DNA of 64,000 bases, from assembly GCA_964635375.1 (NCBI GenBank), contig CAZWOU010000007.1, positions 1 to 64,000 of the forward strand, written 5' to 3'. Below the pieces are notes generated by a model that had not been told where the DNA came from, made no database searches, and worked only from the letters and a program-made list of their open reading frames with translations. A program made the translations under genes and the position numbers. The DNA is from CAZMNY01 sp964635375 (lineage in GTDB: Bacteria; Planctomycetota; Planctomycetia; Pirellulales; Pirellulaceae). The number at the start of each line of letters is the position of its first letter. Position 1 is the first letter of the stretch. Positions 43,549 to 52,350 of the stretch are shown here, piece after piece.

Positions 43549-45042
43549 TCAACTGCGCTGTAGAATCTCCTTCACGACCCGGCATTCGCGACCGTCTGTG
43601 AGCACTTGCTCGCGGCCGTTGTAGAGGTAGGTGAGGCGCCGATGGTCGAAGCCGAATTGATGCAGGATGGTGGCTTGGAGGTCGTTGGGGGTCACGCGGT
43701 CGACGGCCGCGCGGTGCCCGAACTCATCGGTCTCGCCGAAAGCCATGCCGGCGCGAACGCCGCCTCCAGCGAGCCAGCAGCTGAAGCCTTGCCCATTGTG
43801 ATCTCGGCCAGCCTGTCCCGGTTTTCCATGGTTTTCCGTGACTGGCAGTCGCCCGATCTCGCCGCCCCAATGCACGAGCGTCGAGTCGAGCAAGCCTCGC
43901 TGTTTGAGGTCCATCACAAGTGCGGCGGCCGGTTGGTCGGTTCGACCACAGGCGCTTGCCAATCCGGTCTTTATGTTGGAGTGATTGTCCCACGGTTGGC
44001 CGTTGAGAAACAGTTGCACGAAGCGGACGCCTCGCTCGACGAGCCGCCGCGCGATTAGGCACCGCGTGCCGTATTCCTTGCTTTGCTTGCGGTCGATACC
44101 GTAGAGTTCGAGGGTCGCTTTCGATTCGCCAGAGATATCGAGCGCCTCGGCGGCGGCCGTTTGCATTCTTGCGGCCAACTCGTAGCTGGCGATGCGTGCC
44201 TGCAGGTCGGCCTCACCAGGTAGCCGATCTTGGTGGTCTCGGTTGAGCTTGGCGAGAAAGGCCAAGTTCTGCTGTTGCAGTTCGCCCTTTAAGTGGGCCG
44301 GTGGTTGCAGGTTGAAGATTCGCGGTTCTTTAGGTCGCAGTACGGTGCCCTGGAACATGGGCGGAATCCAGCCGTTCGTCCAGTTGTGGACGCCGTCGAC
44401 CGGGTGCCCGCCGGGATCCGTCAACACCATGTAGGCCGGAAGGTCTTGGCTCTCCGAACCCAAGGCGTAGGTCAGCCAGGCGCCGAGTGTCGGTCGGCCC
44501 AGAACGGCGGGAATGCCTCCGTGCCAGTAACGGATGGACACTTCATGGCCGTTAAAGCCGGTGTGCGTCGAGCGAATCAGACAAATGTCGTCGACGATTT
44601 TAGCCGTGTGCGGCAACAGCTCAGACAACTCGGTGCCGCACTCTCCGTGTTTGCTGAACTTGAATGGGCTTCCAAAGAGTGTCTTCGTCGCCCGATTCAC
44701 AAAGCTGAAGCCGACGTCGCCCTTGTATTCCGTTCCGCTGTACTTGCTCAGTTCGGGTTTCGGATCGGTCAGATCGACATGCGACGGACCGCCATGCATG
44801 AACAGCGAGATCATTGCCTTCGCTTGCGGTTCGTGCGGCGGCTGTTTGGGCTTGAGGTCGAACGAGAGCGGGTCGCGAGCTTCATCGGTTGGCGTGGCAA
44901 GTAGATTGTCCTTCGCCAGCAAGTAGGCCAAGGCCATGCCGCCAACGCCCATTGCGTTCTGCGTGAGGAATTCGCGTCGAGATGGTTGGAGATTCACTTG
45001 GTGACCCTTTCGCGCGGCGGTCTTGCCTGTGGCGTTGGACAT
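43549..45042 (-). CDS. DUF1501 family Tat-exported protein
   Basis: A 497-residue protein. Tat-like PSRREFLTQNAMGVGGMALAYL at about 21-42; a GTG at about 44994 just before NLQPSRREF is an alternative start. DUF1501 hallmarks: AKAMISLFMHGGPSHVDLTDPKPELSKY (about 73-100), LSELLPHTAKIVDDICLIRSTHTGFNGHE, GAWLTYALGSESQDLPAYMVLTDPGG, and the C-terminal LVHWGGEIGRLPV...GRDHNGQGFSCWLAGGG. It follows the DUF1549/DUF1553 gene by 34 bp on the same strand and is presumably its functional partner. Biochemical activity of the family is unknown. Confidence 0.94.
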   Translation of the reverse strand: MSNATGKTAARKGHQVNLQPSRREFLTQNAMGVGGMALAYLLAKDNLLATPTDEARDPLSFDLKPKQPPHEPQAKAMISLFMHGGPSHVDLTDPKPELSKYSGTEYKGDVGFSFVNRATKTLFGSPFKFSKHGECGTELSELLPHTAKIVDDICLIRSTHTGFNGHEVSIRYWHGGIPAVLGRPTLGAWLTYALGSESQDLPAYMVLTDPGGHPVDGVHNWTNGWIPPMFQGTVLRPKEPRIFNLQPPAHLKGELQQQNLAFLAKLNRDHQDRLPGEADLQARIASYELAARMQTAAAEALDISGESKATLELYGIDRKQSKEYGTRCLIARRLVERGVRFVQLFLNGQPWDNHSNIKTGLASACGRTDQPAAALVMDLKQRGLLDSTLVHWGGEIGRLPVTENHGKPGQAGRDHNGQGFSCWLAGGGVRAGMAFGETDEFGHRAAVDRVTPNDLQATILHQFGFDHRRLTYLYNGREQVLTDGRECRVVKEILQRS

Positions 45043-45076
45043 CGGTCCAGTCGTCTGGATTCAAACTCGGTTTGTG

Positions 45077-48000
45077 TTACTCGGTGTACAAGAATTCGTT
45101 GGAGCTGAGCAAGATTTGGCACAAGTTCGCCATGGCTTGCAGCAGGTGTGGGTTCTTCGATTCGGCGAGGTTCGTCTTCTTGAGGTATTCGACCTGGTCC
45201 GCGAGAAACTGCAGCGAGGCTGTCAGTTCGGAATCGCTCGGCGGCCGGCAATAGGCGAGGCGCCAGACCTGTACGATCTGCGCCGGCGTTAACGAAACGT
45301 CGGCGACGGGACCGTGAAACGCCGTTTTCGAATTGGCCGTGAGCATCTTGCCGCCGCTTGTCGACAGCGCCAAGTCGACCTCCCAGCTGAAGCTATCTGA
45401 GTTCATGTTCGTGCGGCAGTCGACCACGAAATCGAGGTGATCGCCTTGTTCGATAGCAACCGAGTCAACCTTGGTTGCAACGCCGCCGCCCTGGGCGACC
45501 CATTGACCGACCACGCCAAGCCGGTTCGACACGACACTGCCTCTCACGCCATCCCCATTCTTCGACGGGTGCCCAAGTTGGCCGCCAATGACAAGCGTGC
45601 CCGCTTGAGTCGCAGTCCAGCGGCGAATGACCGCCATCTTGTCTGACGGATGGCCTCCCGTTGCGTTCAGGAATGAGTAGCTGAGTTTAGCGTCGGGAAG
45701 TTTCGCGCCGCCTTGCCAAGTGTTGCCGGTCCAGTGGGGAAGCGGTGTGAAGTTGGCGACGGAGCCGTTCGGTTCAAGATGCCCGTAGCCGAATTGCCAA
45801 TTCGACTCGCCAGCTTGCAGTCGAGCCAAATCGAAATCGGTATGGACCGGCGTCTTGGCTTCCGTCTTCACGCGTTCGGCCAATATCCGAGCCTGGCGAA
45901 GGATGAATTCACTGTTCATCAGAAACAGCGCCTGTGGCGCGACGGTGGACGACGGGCGAGTCTCACAATTGACAGCCATGACCGGGGCGTCAAACGCTTT
46001 TAACATCGCTACTGGCTGAGTGCGTTTGACGCGGATGTAGATACTTCGCCTCGTTTCGCCTCCATCTACTAGAACTTGACCTGCGTCATCCGTCTTTACA
46101 TTGACGGCGGCGCCATACATTTCTTCGCCCAACACTCCGCTGGTGGCGAGTATTCGGTCGCGGACAATCTCTGCGTCAAGACGTTGTAGCGGCCACTTCC
46201 AATAGTAGCTATTGGCGCCGTCGATAACGAGCTTGTCTTGGCTGGCGACGGATGATTGGCGATACACGGTCGACGTTACGATCAGCTTATGCAGTTTCTT
46301 CAGGCTCCATTTCTGGGCGACGAATTCGCTCGCCAGCCAGTCGAGCAGTTCGGGATGGGTGGGCCGTTCGCCGAGAACGCCAAAGTCGGCAGGCGTGCCG
46401 ACAATTCCGCGTCCAAAGTGGTGAAGCCAAATACGATTGACCAACACTCTTGCCACCAGCGGATGCTCGCCGCTCGTCAACGACTTGGCATAGGCCAGGC
46501 GTCGGCCGGTTGTCGGCTGAGCGCCGTCCTTGTTGCCTTCGCCTTTCTTCTTGCCGAACGTTGCACGTTGGCCGGGCGGGGCGGCGATCGAAAGTGCGGC
46601 AGGTTCGATGACCTCGGTTGGTTGCCGGTAATCACCGCGGTGAAACAGGAACGTCTGTGGCGCCTCGCCGGGCGACTCCGTTAACGCTCGCAGAAATTTC
46701 TCAACAGGCTTCTTCGTTCGTATCTTGGCGATCTGTGTGTCGTAGGCCTTCAGTTCGTCCGCATGGCCTTTGTTGTACTGGTACAAGTTGCCGGAAGAAA
46801 TGTTGACGCTTGGGTATTCCTTCAGCAATCGCTTCTGCTGGTCGTTACGTTTCGCGCCGGGCGTCTTGTAGGCTGATTTCAGCTGGTCGCGAAGTTCGGC
46901 GGGGTGCTTGGTCAGCTCCTTCTCTAAAGCCTCGTCGATGTATCGCGTTTGCTTCTTCGACTTCTCCGCAGCGACAATCTTGGCCTCTGCTTCAACTTCG
47001 CTTGCCTTCGCGCGATCCGCGTCTGTATACAACGAGATCAAACGTTGCTGAGGCGTCCGCCAACGTTTCCAGTTGAGAGCCGGTTCGAAGACTGCGCGCA
47101 GTGCGAAATAGTCCTTCTGCGGGATCGGGTCATAGCGGTGGTCATGGCACTGAGCACATCCGACGCTCAAACCGAGCAGCGACGTTGAGATGATCTTGAT
47201 CGTGTCGCCCATCGTTTGATTTCGAGCCACATCGTCATTCGAGCCGCTGCCGGTGCCATCGGCGGCCATTCGCAACAGGCCGGTAGCTGTCAGTTTTTCG
47301 ATCTGATCGGGCGACAAGTTCTTATGCGGTTGCGGGATCATTTCGTCCCCCGCGAGTTGCTCTTGTATGAACTGATCATACGGCTTGTCGGCGTTCAGCG
47401 AACGGATTACGTAGTCGCGGTACTGGTAAGCCCACGGCCTATCCGCGTCGGCGTTGGTGTAGCCCTCACTATCTGCGTAGCCTGCGATATCCAGCCAGTG
47501 CCGGGCCCAACGCTCTCCGTAATGGGGCGAATCAAGCAGGTGATCGACAAGATGGTCGTAGGCCTCAGGCGATGTGTCGGCCAGGAATGCTGCAACTTCA
47601 TCAGGCTTCGGCGGAAGTCCGATCAGATCGAGATAGAGCCGCCGGATCATGGTTCGCTTGTCGGCGTCAGGCGAGAAACTCAGTCCACTCGCCTTGTCCT
47701 TCATTCTCTGCAGAAGAATCGCGTCGATCGGCGTTCGCACCCGGTCCGCATCGGCAAACTTCGGCACTTCGGGGCGGAAGACCGGCTTGAACGACCAGAA
47801 CTCTCGCTCTTCGGCCGTGATTCCGATCCCGTCCTCGATGGTTTCCGGCTCGGGTCGAGCGGTCGGGGCGCCGGCCGCGATCCACTTCTCCAAGACCGTC
47901 ACTTGTGCGGCCGGCACAACCTTATCTGTTGGCGGCATCTCGCCGTTTCGGATGCGCTGAATCAATAAGCTCTTGTCGGGCTTACCAACCGCGATGGCGG

Positions 48001-48205
48001 GGCCGCTTTCGCCGCCGGCGATCATGAAGCGGGCAAGTCGCAAGTCGAGGTCGCCCTTTAGCTCCTTGGCGCCGCCGTGACAGTCGAGGCAATGCGCTTT
48101 GAGGATCGGGCGGACATCTCGTTCGAGTGTCAACTTGTGATCTTCCGCGGCGCAAACCGCAGCGGGAATGAGGCTGAACAGGATGGCCAAGAATGGACGA
48201 TGCAT
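45077..48205 (-). CDS. PSCyt1-DUF1549-DUF1553 cytochrome-like protein with inserted beta domain
   Basis: A 1042-residue exported protein. The ATG at 48205 begins a typical signal (RPFLAILFSLIPAAVCAAED); the frame extends 76 codons further upstream, without signal character. PSCyt1 with CLDCHGGAKELKGDLDLR (about 38-95), DUF1549 (about 150-370, IRRLYLDLIGLPPKPDE, then GCAQCHDHRYDPIPQKDYFAL) and DUF1553 (about 560-800, LVARVLVNRIWLHHFGRGIVGTP) are recognisable. Between DUF1553 segments, about residues 815-965, lies an extra beta-rich stretch (NWQFGYGHLEPNGSVANF...DHLDFVVDCRTNMNSDSFSWEV) that looks like a carbohydrate-binding jelly roll. It precedes and partners the DUF1501 gene. Confidence 0.92.
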   Translation of the reverse strand: MHRPFLAILFSLIPAAVCAAEDHKLTLERDVRPILKAHCLDCHGGAKELKGDLDLRLARFMIAGGESGPAIAVGKPDKSLLIQRIRNGEMPPTDKVVPAAQVTVLEKWIAAGAPTARPEPETIEDGIGITAEEREFWSFKPVFRPEVPKFADADRVRTPIDAILLQRMKDKASGLSFSPDADKRTMIRRLYLDLIGLPPKPDEVAAFLADTSPEAYDHLVDHLLDSPHYGERWARHWLDIAGYADSEGYTNADADRPWAYQYRDYVIRSLNADKPYDQFIQEQLAGDEMIPQPHKNLSPDQIEKLTATGLLRMAADGTGSGSNDDVARNQTMGDTIKIISTSLLGLSVGCAQCHDHRYDPIPQKDYFALRAVFEPALNWKRWRTPQQRLISLYTDADRAKASEVEAEAKIVAAEKSKKQTRYIDEALEKELTKHPAELRDQLKSAYKTPGAKRNDQQKRLLKEYPSVNISSGNLYQYNKGHADELKAYDTQIAKIRTKKPVEKFLRALTESPGEAPQTFLFHRGDYRQPTEVIEPAALSIAAPPGQRATFGKKKGEGNKDGAQPTTGRRLAYAKSLTSGEHPLVARVLVNRIWLHHFGRGIVGTPADFGVLGERPTHPELLDWLASEFVAQKWSLKKLHKLIVTSTVYRQSSVASQDKLVIDGANSYYWKWPLQRLDAEIVRDRILATSGVLGEEMYGAAVNVKTDDAGQVLVDGGETRRSIYIRVKRTQPVAMLKAFDAPVMAVNCETRPSSTVAPQALFLMNSEFILRQARILAERVKTEAKTPVHTDFDLARLQAGESNWQFGYGHLEPNGSVANFTPLPHWTGNTWQGGAKLPDAKLSYSFLNATGGHPSDKMAVIRRWTATQAGTLVIGGQLGHPSKNGDGVRGSVVSNRLGVVGQWVAQGGGVATKVDSVAIEQGDHLDFVVDCRTNMNSDSFSWEVDLALSTSGGKMLTANSKTAFHGPVADVSLTPAQIVQVWRLAYCRPPSDSELTASLQFLADQVEYLKKTNLAESKNPHLLQAMANLCQILLSSNEFLYTE

Positions 48206-48626
48206 CGGCGGAGCCTGCGGGGAGAGGCGTGTGGCGGAGGGCGGGATCACGCCAGCTGTCTGGCGGACGGGCTCCAGTCTAACATCAAGCTGCCTATTGA
48301 GGCAATTTCGCCGCACTCGGCGGAGTTCAATTGGCCAGAATTGATCGAGCCGCCTCAATTCCTCAATCGCCGTACCCAGGTCCACAGCTTCGTATTCAAG
48401 CCAGCCCCAATCGAGCGGCAGATCTGTTCTCAACGTCGGGCGGTGACTCCAACTCGGCTTTGGTTATCTTTCGGCGCGAAATGGTGAGTTAGCTCACATC
48501 CTGAACAGCAACGCTTCCGTAGAATTCAAAGTCGAGCACATTTAACAACAGGGCACATTCAACAACAGTGATGGACGAGATCGGGATGGCCACCTTTTAT
48601 TCCATCTGTTTCCGGGTTGAAGGACA
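48206..48626. other. 421-bp intergenic region with 17-bp direct repeat
   Basis: Between the divergent PSCyt1 gene and the thioredoxin-like pseudogene. I see no supported gene; open frames on either strand have no signal or domain pattern. A near-perfect tandem repeat lies at 48536-48569 and is listed separately. Confidence 0.5.
48536..48569. repeat. 17-bp near-perfect tandem repeat
   Basis: GCACATTTAACAACAGG (48536-48552) and GCACATTCAACAACAGT (48553-48569) differ at two positions. The repeat ends 57 bp before the ATG of the thioredoxin-like gene and could be a regulatory site or a slippage duplication. Confidence 0.6.
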
Positions 48627-49174
48627 ATGCGAATGATGAGCTTAGCCGCACTAACGCTGACGACATTCTTGGCCTTGTTCGCCGACACGCCGGAGAACGA
48701 GAAGAATCCCACTTTGCCATCTGGTCCAATGCCAGCCGTCGACTTGCCGATCTTCAAGGTGAAGGGCGCCGCCAACAGCCCGTGCATGCATTGTGCGATG
48801 TCGTGAGGAAACGGCATCGTTTCCTTCGTGAAGGAACTAGATATCGCAACAGCCAACTACATTCGTTTCGTCGACTCGAACTACCAACGCCTAAGAAAGG
48901 CGAAGAGAGCGCGCATCGTTGTGTCTTGCCTCTAATGGAAATGGAATTGTCCTGNNNNNNNNNNTTGGCGGCGTGGGCCAGGGACAACAAGATCCGAAAC
49001 TTGCCGCTATGCGTAGCCGATTCACAGATAGAGTCGCTTCAACCATGGAACCTCAACGCAGGCGCAGCCCATACCGTGATCCTCCTCAAGCGCCGCAAAG
49101 TGCTCGCCGCCTATGGTGAATTGCTGTCACCGACTCCAGCTCGGCTGATGGGTGAATCCGCCATCTTCGACTGA
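48627..49174 (+). pseudogene. exported thioredoxin-like redox protein, broken at an assembly gap
   Basis: The ATG at 48627 has GAAGGA upstream and starts a signal peptide (MMSLAALTLTTFLALFA) followed by PMPAVDLPIFKVKGAA and SPCMHCAMS with a CxxC motif (about residues 54-57), which then meets TGA at 48804-48806. The same frame continues after the stop with FVKELDIATANYIRFVDSNYQRL. A different frame gives the C-terminus after the N run: LAAWARDNKIRNLPLCVADS...HTVILLKRRKVLAAYGE, stop at 49172-49174. The parts in order match a planctomycete thioredoxin-fold protein. The 10 N and low local quality may explain the stop and frame change, so this may be an assembly artefact and not true decay. Confidence 0.6.
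48955..48964. other. assembly gap (10 N)
   Basis: Ten consecutive N separate two contigs inside the thioredoxin-like gene. The length 10 is probably nominal, so the true distance and the reading frame across it are unknown. Confidence 0.98.
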
Positions 49175-49356
49175 GCCGTATCGACTCTGTGTGAGTCCAA
49201 TTCTGTTGGTTTTTCGACAAAGCGGCGTCTATTGCTTGCTTTCGTTGAACCGGAGCGCGAGACTAGGGTTGTCGACGCGACTGGTGAAGGTGGAGTCATG
49301 CCAATTCTCGCCGTTATCCGCCGGCGTCTTATTGAAACTCGTCGAGGAGAAGAACC

Positions 49357-49887
49357 ATGCCAACCCACGCAATTCGTCTATTCGCGATCACGTGCTTGCT
49401 GTTCGCTGCAGGCTGCGTCACGGACAAAGCCGCGGTTTACAAGAAGGTTCTGCTCGACAAGGAAGCAATGAAGCCCCTTCTGGGAGAGTACGCGGTAGAA
49501 AAGTGGCTCGGCACGAATGGACCAAAGCAAGTGTCCGTCTCTGAAAAAGGCGGCAAGTACAGCGTCTCTTATTCGCTGCCGGGAAAGAAGATCGACGTCA
49601 AGTTCGTCGCCTCGAAGATCCCCAACTCGAAGAGAAGCCTCCATCTGCTCGCACTTCCCAGTCAAAGCGATACCAACCAGGCCAACCTGTTCTTCATCGG
49701 CCGCGTTGAAAAAGAACGAACTCATTTGTGGACTGTTCTCTCCGACATGCCGGTCGCCGAAGGCCAGCTTGAGTTCGAGAAGGGCAAGACCAAGGCCGCC
49801 GACCTGAAGAAGTTCCTCTCTAAGCATGGCGATGAATTCATCAAGGCCAACAAGCCGGTCGTGGTGCTCAAGAAGACCAAGGCCTGA
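49357..49887 (+). CDS. hypothetical lipoprotein
   Basis: A 176-residue protein with a lipobox near residue 20 (LLFAAGC), so it is probably lipid-anchored after signal peptidase II cleavage. The mature part contains ALL-beta-like segments (KQVSVSEKGGKYSVSYSLPGKKIDVKFVASKI, about 60-92; LHLLALPSQSDTNQANLFFIGRVEKERTHLWTVLSD) and a Lys-rich C-terminus (LKKFLSKHGDEFIKANKPVVVLKKTKA). I do not recognise the family. It lies 182 bp after the broken thioredoxin-like gene and 104 bp before the DPP-IV-like gene, on the same strand. Planctomycetes have many lipoproteins of this type without assigned role. Confidence 0.8.
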   Translation: MPTHAIRLFAITCLLFAAGCVTDKAAVYKKVLLDKEAMKPLLGEYAVEKWLGTNGPKQVSVSEKGGKYSVSYSLPGKKIDVKFVASKIPNSKRSLHLLALPSQSDTNQANLFFIGRVEKERTHLWTVLSDMPVAEGQLEFEKGKTKAADLKKFLSKHGDEFIKANKPVVVLKKTKA

Positions 49888-49991
49888 CTTGCGTTGGCAG
49901 TCGAGGATTCAGCGTCGATGGACTCCGTCGCCGCTAGACTAAAACGGCCTTAAACCGATCTGTCGCGGTGCATCAAAGCCGCGCTCCTGTA

Positions 49992-52349
49992 ATGAAAGAC
50001 CCGTCAAGTATGCAATTGAAGTTCCACCTACCGGCAATCTATCTGCCGGCGCTTCGCTTCCGGATTCTTGTTGTCATCGCGATCATCTTTCTAGCTGTGT
50101 TTGCCAATCGAGGCCATTCTGCGGATTCTGACCTAGCAGGCCAGTCGCGTCTCACGATCGACCGCATTTACAAAGACAAGGAATTTAGCTCGAAGACGTA
50201 CGCGGCTCGCTGGCTTGACGGCCGGAACGAGTTCACGACGCTTGCGCCGTCGGGCAAGTCAAAAGATCGCCGAGATATTCTCCGGCATGTTGCGGCCACG
50301 GGCGAAACCGAGGTCATGGTTGCTTCCGGTGATCTGATACCGAAAGGCGCCGAAAAACCGCTTGCTATCGACGACTATGCTTGGTCCAAGGATCGCGCCT
50401 TGCTTCTCATTTACACGAATTCAAAACGCGTATGGCGACGAAACACGCGTGGCGACTATTGGTTGCTTGATCGCAAAACGAAACGTTTAACCATGCTCGG
50501 CGGCGACGCGAAGCCGTCAACGATGATGTTCGCGAAGCTTTCTCCGACCGGGCGTCAGGTGGCCTACGTTCGCGATCGAAACATCTATCTTGAAGACCTC
50601 TCAGATCACAGCATTCGCCGCTTAACCGAAAGCCACAGCGACGACGTCATTAATGGTACTGCCGACTGGGCCTACGAGGAGGAGTTTCAAGTTCGCGACG
50701 GGTTTCGTTGGAGTCCGGACGGCAAGCGAATCGCGTACTGGCAGATCGACACGGCTGGCGTTGGCAAGTTTCCATTGGTCAACAATACGGATTCGGTCTA
50801 CCCCAAAGTGACTTGGTTCGCCTATCCGAAAGTTGGCAAACTGAACCCTAGCTGCCGAATTGGCGTGGTCGACTGCGAGACAAGAAAGACACGTTGGATC
50901 AAGGCGCCGGGCAATCCTCGCGAGCACTATATTCCGAGGATGCAATGGGCGGCCAACTCGGACGAGCTGTTGATCCAGCAACTGAACCGCCTTCAGAACC
51001 GAAATCAGCTCTTTCTGGCGAGCGCCAGCCACGGTGACGCGTTGCCTCTGCTGACCGAATCCGATGACGCCTGGGTCGACGTGCATCGGGAGTTGTTTTG
51101 GTTGGCCGATGGAACGAAGTTCACCTGGATCAGCGAACGAGATGGTTGGCGCCATGTCTACCTGGTTTCGCGAGACGGAAAAGAGACTCGCTTATTGACG
51201 CCCGGCAAGTTTGACGTGATTCGTTTGCTGCATGTGAATGAAGAGGCTGAACTGATTTACTTTATCGCCTCACCCGATAACCCCACGGAGAGATTCCTCT
51301 ATCGCGCCGGTTTGAACGGCGGCGGTGTTCAGCGCGTGACGCCTGCAACTGAAAAAGGAGTCCATGCGTACCGCTTCTCAAGCGACGCCAGCTTCGCGAT
51401 ACACGTTGCGTCGAGCGCCGACCGGCCTGCGAAGACTCAGCTGGTCCGCATGCCTCAGCACAATCGCCTACGAATGCTGGAAGGCAATCAGAAAGTGAAC
51501 GAAAAATTAGCCCAGTTGAGTCGCACTCCGACGGAGTTCTTTCGTGTCGATGTCGGCGGCGGCGTGCAGTTGGATGGATGGTGTATCAAACCGCCCAATT
51601 TCGATCCAGCAGGAAGTTACCCGTTGCTCGTCTATGTGTATGGCGAGCCCGCCGGATCGACAGTCGTCAATCGCTGGGGCGGGACAACCTACATGTGGCA
51701 CCAGATGCTCGCGCAACGCGGTTACGTTGTCATGAGCTTTGATAATCGCGGCACGAATGCGCCCCGAGGCCGAGAGTGGAGAAAGAGCGTGTACGAAAAG
51801 ATCGGAGTACTGTCTCCGACTGAGCAGGCGGCGGCCGTCCGAGGCGTTCTGGCAAAACGACCCTACCTCGACCCTCGCCGAGTTGGCATTTGGGGTTGGA
51901 GCGGCGGCGGGTCCTCGAGTCTCCAGGCCATTTTCAAGCATGGGAATCTCTATTCCACGGCGATTGCCATAGCGGCTGTCCCGGATCAGCGATACTACGA
52001 CACGATGTATCAAGAGAGATACATGGGGCTGCCGAAGCCGAACGCCAAGGGATATCGAGAGGGTTCGCCCATCAACTTCGCCAGGCACCTCAAAGGCAAC
52101 CTGCTGATTGTGCATGGCGGCGGCGACGACAATTGCCACTACCAAACGGTGGAACTCTTGATCGACGAATTGGTCGCCCACAACAAGCAGTTCAGCCTGA
52201 TGGCCTATCCGAATCGGACACACTCCATCAGCGAGCGAGCCAACACAACGCGTCATCTGCGCGAGCTGATGACTCGCTACCTTTCGCAACACTTGCCAGT
52301 GACCAAGAGAGACGAACGCTCGTTGAAGCGGGGAGAAGAGGGATCCTAG
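49992..52349 (+). CDS. dipeptidyl peptidase IV-like S9 peptidase
   Basis: A 785-residue exported protein. A hydrophobic signal/anchor occupies about residues 25-42 (ILVVIAIIFLAVFAN). Residues about 55-500 fit the DPP-IV N-terminal beta-propeller (including the dipeptide-binding EE region ADWAYEEEFQVRDGFRWSPDG, about 222-242). The C-terminal alpha/beta hydrolase has GIWGWSGGGSSS (nucleophile Ser near 638), VHGGGDDNCHYQ (Asp) and YPNRTHSISE (His), a complete triad. It should cleave X-Pro type dipeptides or similar from N-termini outside the cytoplasm. The start is uncertain: GTG 49968, ATG 49992 or ATG 50010 are all in frame. Confidence 0.93.
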   Translation: MKDPSSMQLKFHLPAIYLPALRFRILVVIAIIFLAVFANRGHSADSDLAGQSRLTIDRIYKDKEFSSKTYAARWLDGRNEFTTLAPSGKSKDRRDILRHVAATGETEVMVASGDLIPKGAEKPLAIDDYAWSKDRALLLIYTNSKRVWRRNTRGDYWLLDRKTKRLTMLGGDAKPSTMMFAKLSPTGRQVAYVRDRNIYLEDLSDHSIRRLTESHSDDVINGTADWAYEEEFQVRDGFRWSPDGKRIAYWQIDTAGVGKFPLVNNTDSVYPKVTWFAYPKVGKLNPSCRIGVVDCETRKTRWIKAPGNPREHYIPRMQWAANSDELLIQQLNRLQNRNQLFLASASHGDALPLLTESDDAWVDVHRELFWLADGTKFTWISERDGWRHVYLVSRDGKETRLLTPGKFDVIRLLHVNEEAELIYFIASPDNPTERFLYRAGLNGGGVQRVTPATEKGVHAYRFSSDASFAIHVASSADRPAKTQLVRMPQHNRLRMLEGNQKVNEKLAQLSRTPTEFFRVDVGGGVQLDGWCIKPPNFDPAGSYPLLVYVYGEPAGSTVVNRWGGTTYMWHQMLAQRGYVVMSFDNRGTNAPRGREWRKSVYEKIGVLSPTEQAAAVRGVLAKRPYLDPRRVGIWGWSGGGSSSLQAIFKHGNLYSTAIAIAAVPDQRYYDTMYQERYMGLPKPNAKGYREGSPINFARHLKGNLLIVHGGGDDNCHYQTVELLIDELVAHNKQFSLMAYPNRTHSISERANTTRHLRELMTRYLSQHLPVTKRDERSLKRGEEGS

Positions 52350-52350
52350 C

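Noticed and set aside
48206..48433. 76-codon N-terminal extension of the PSCyt1 protein
   Set aside because: The signal peptide begins at the ATG at 48205; the extension has no signal-like or domain features.
48542..48856. Minus-strand 104-codon open frame near the assembly gap
   Set aside because: The plus strand has a Shine-Dalgarno, a signal peptide and a CxxC thioredoxin-type pattern in the same place, so the minus frame is a shadow.
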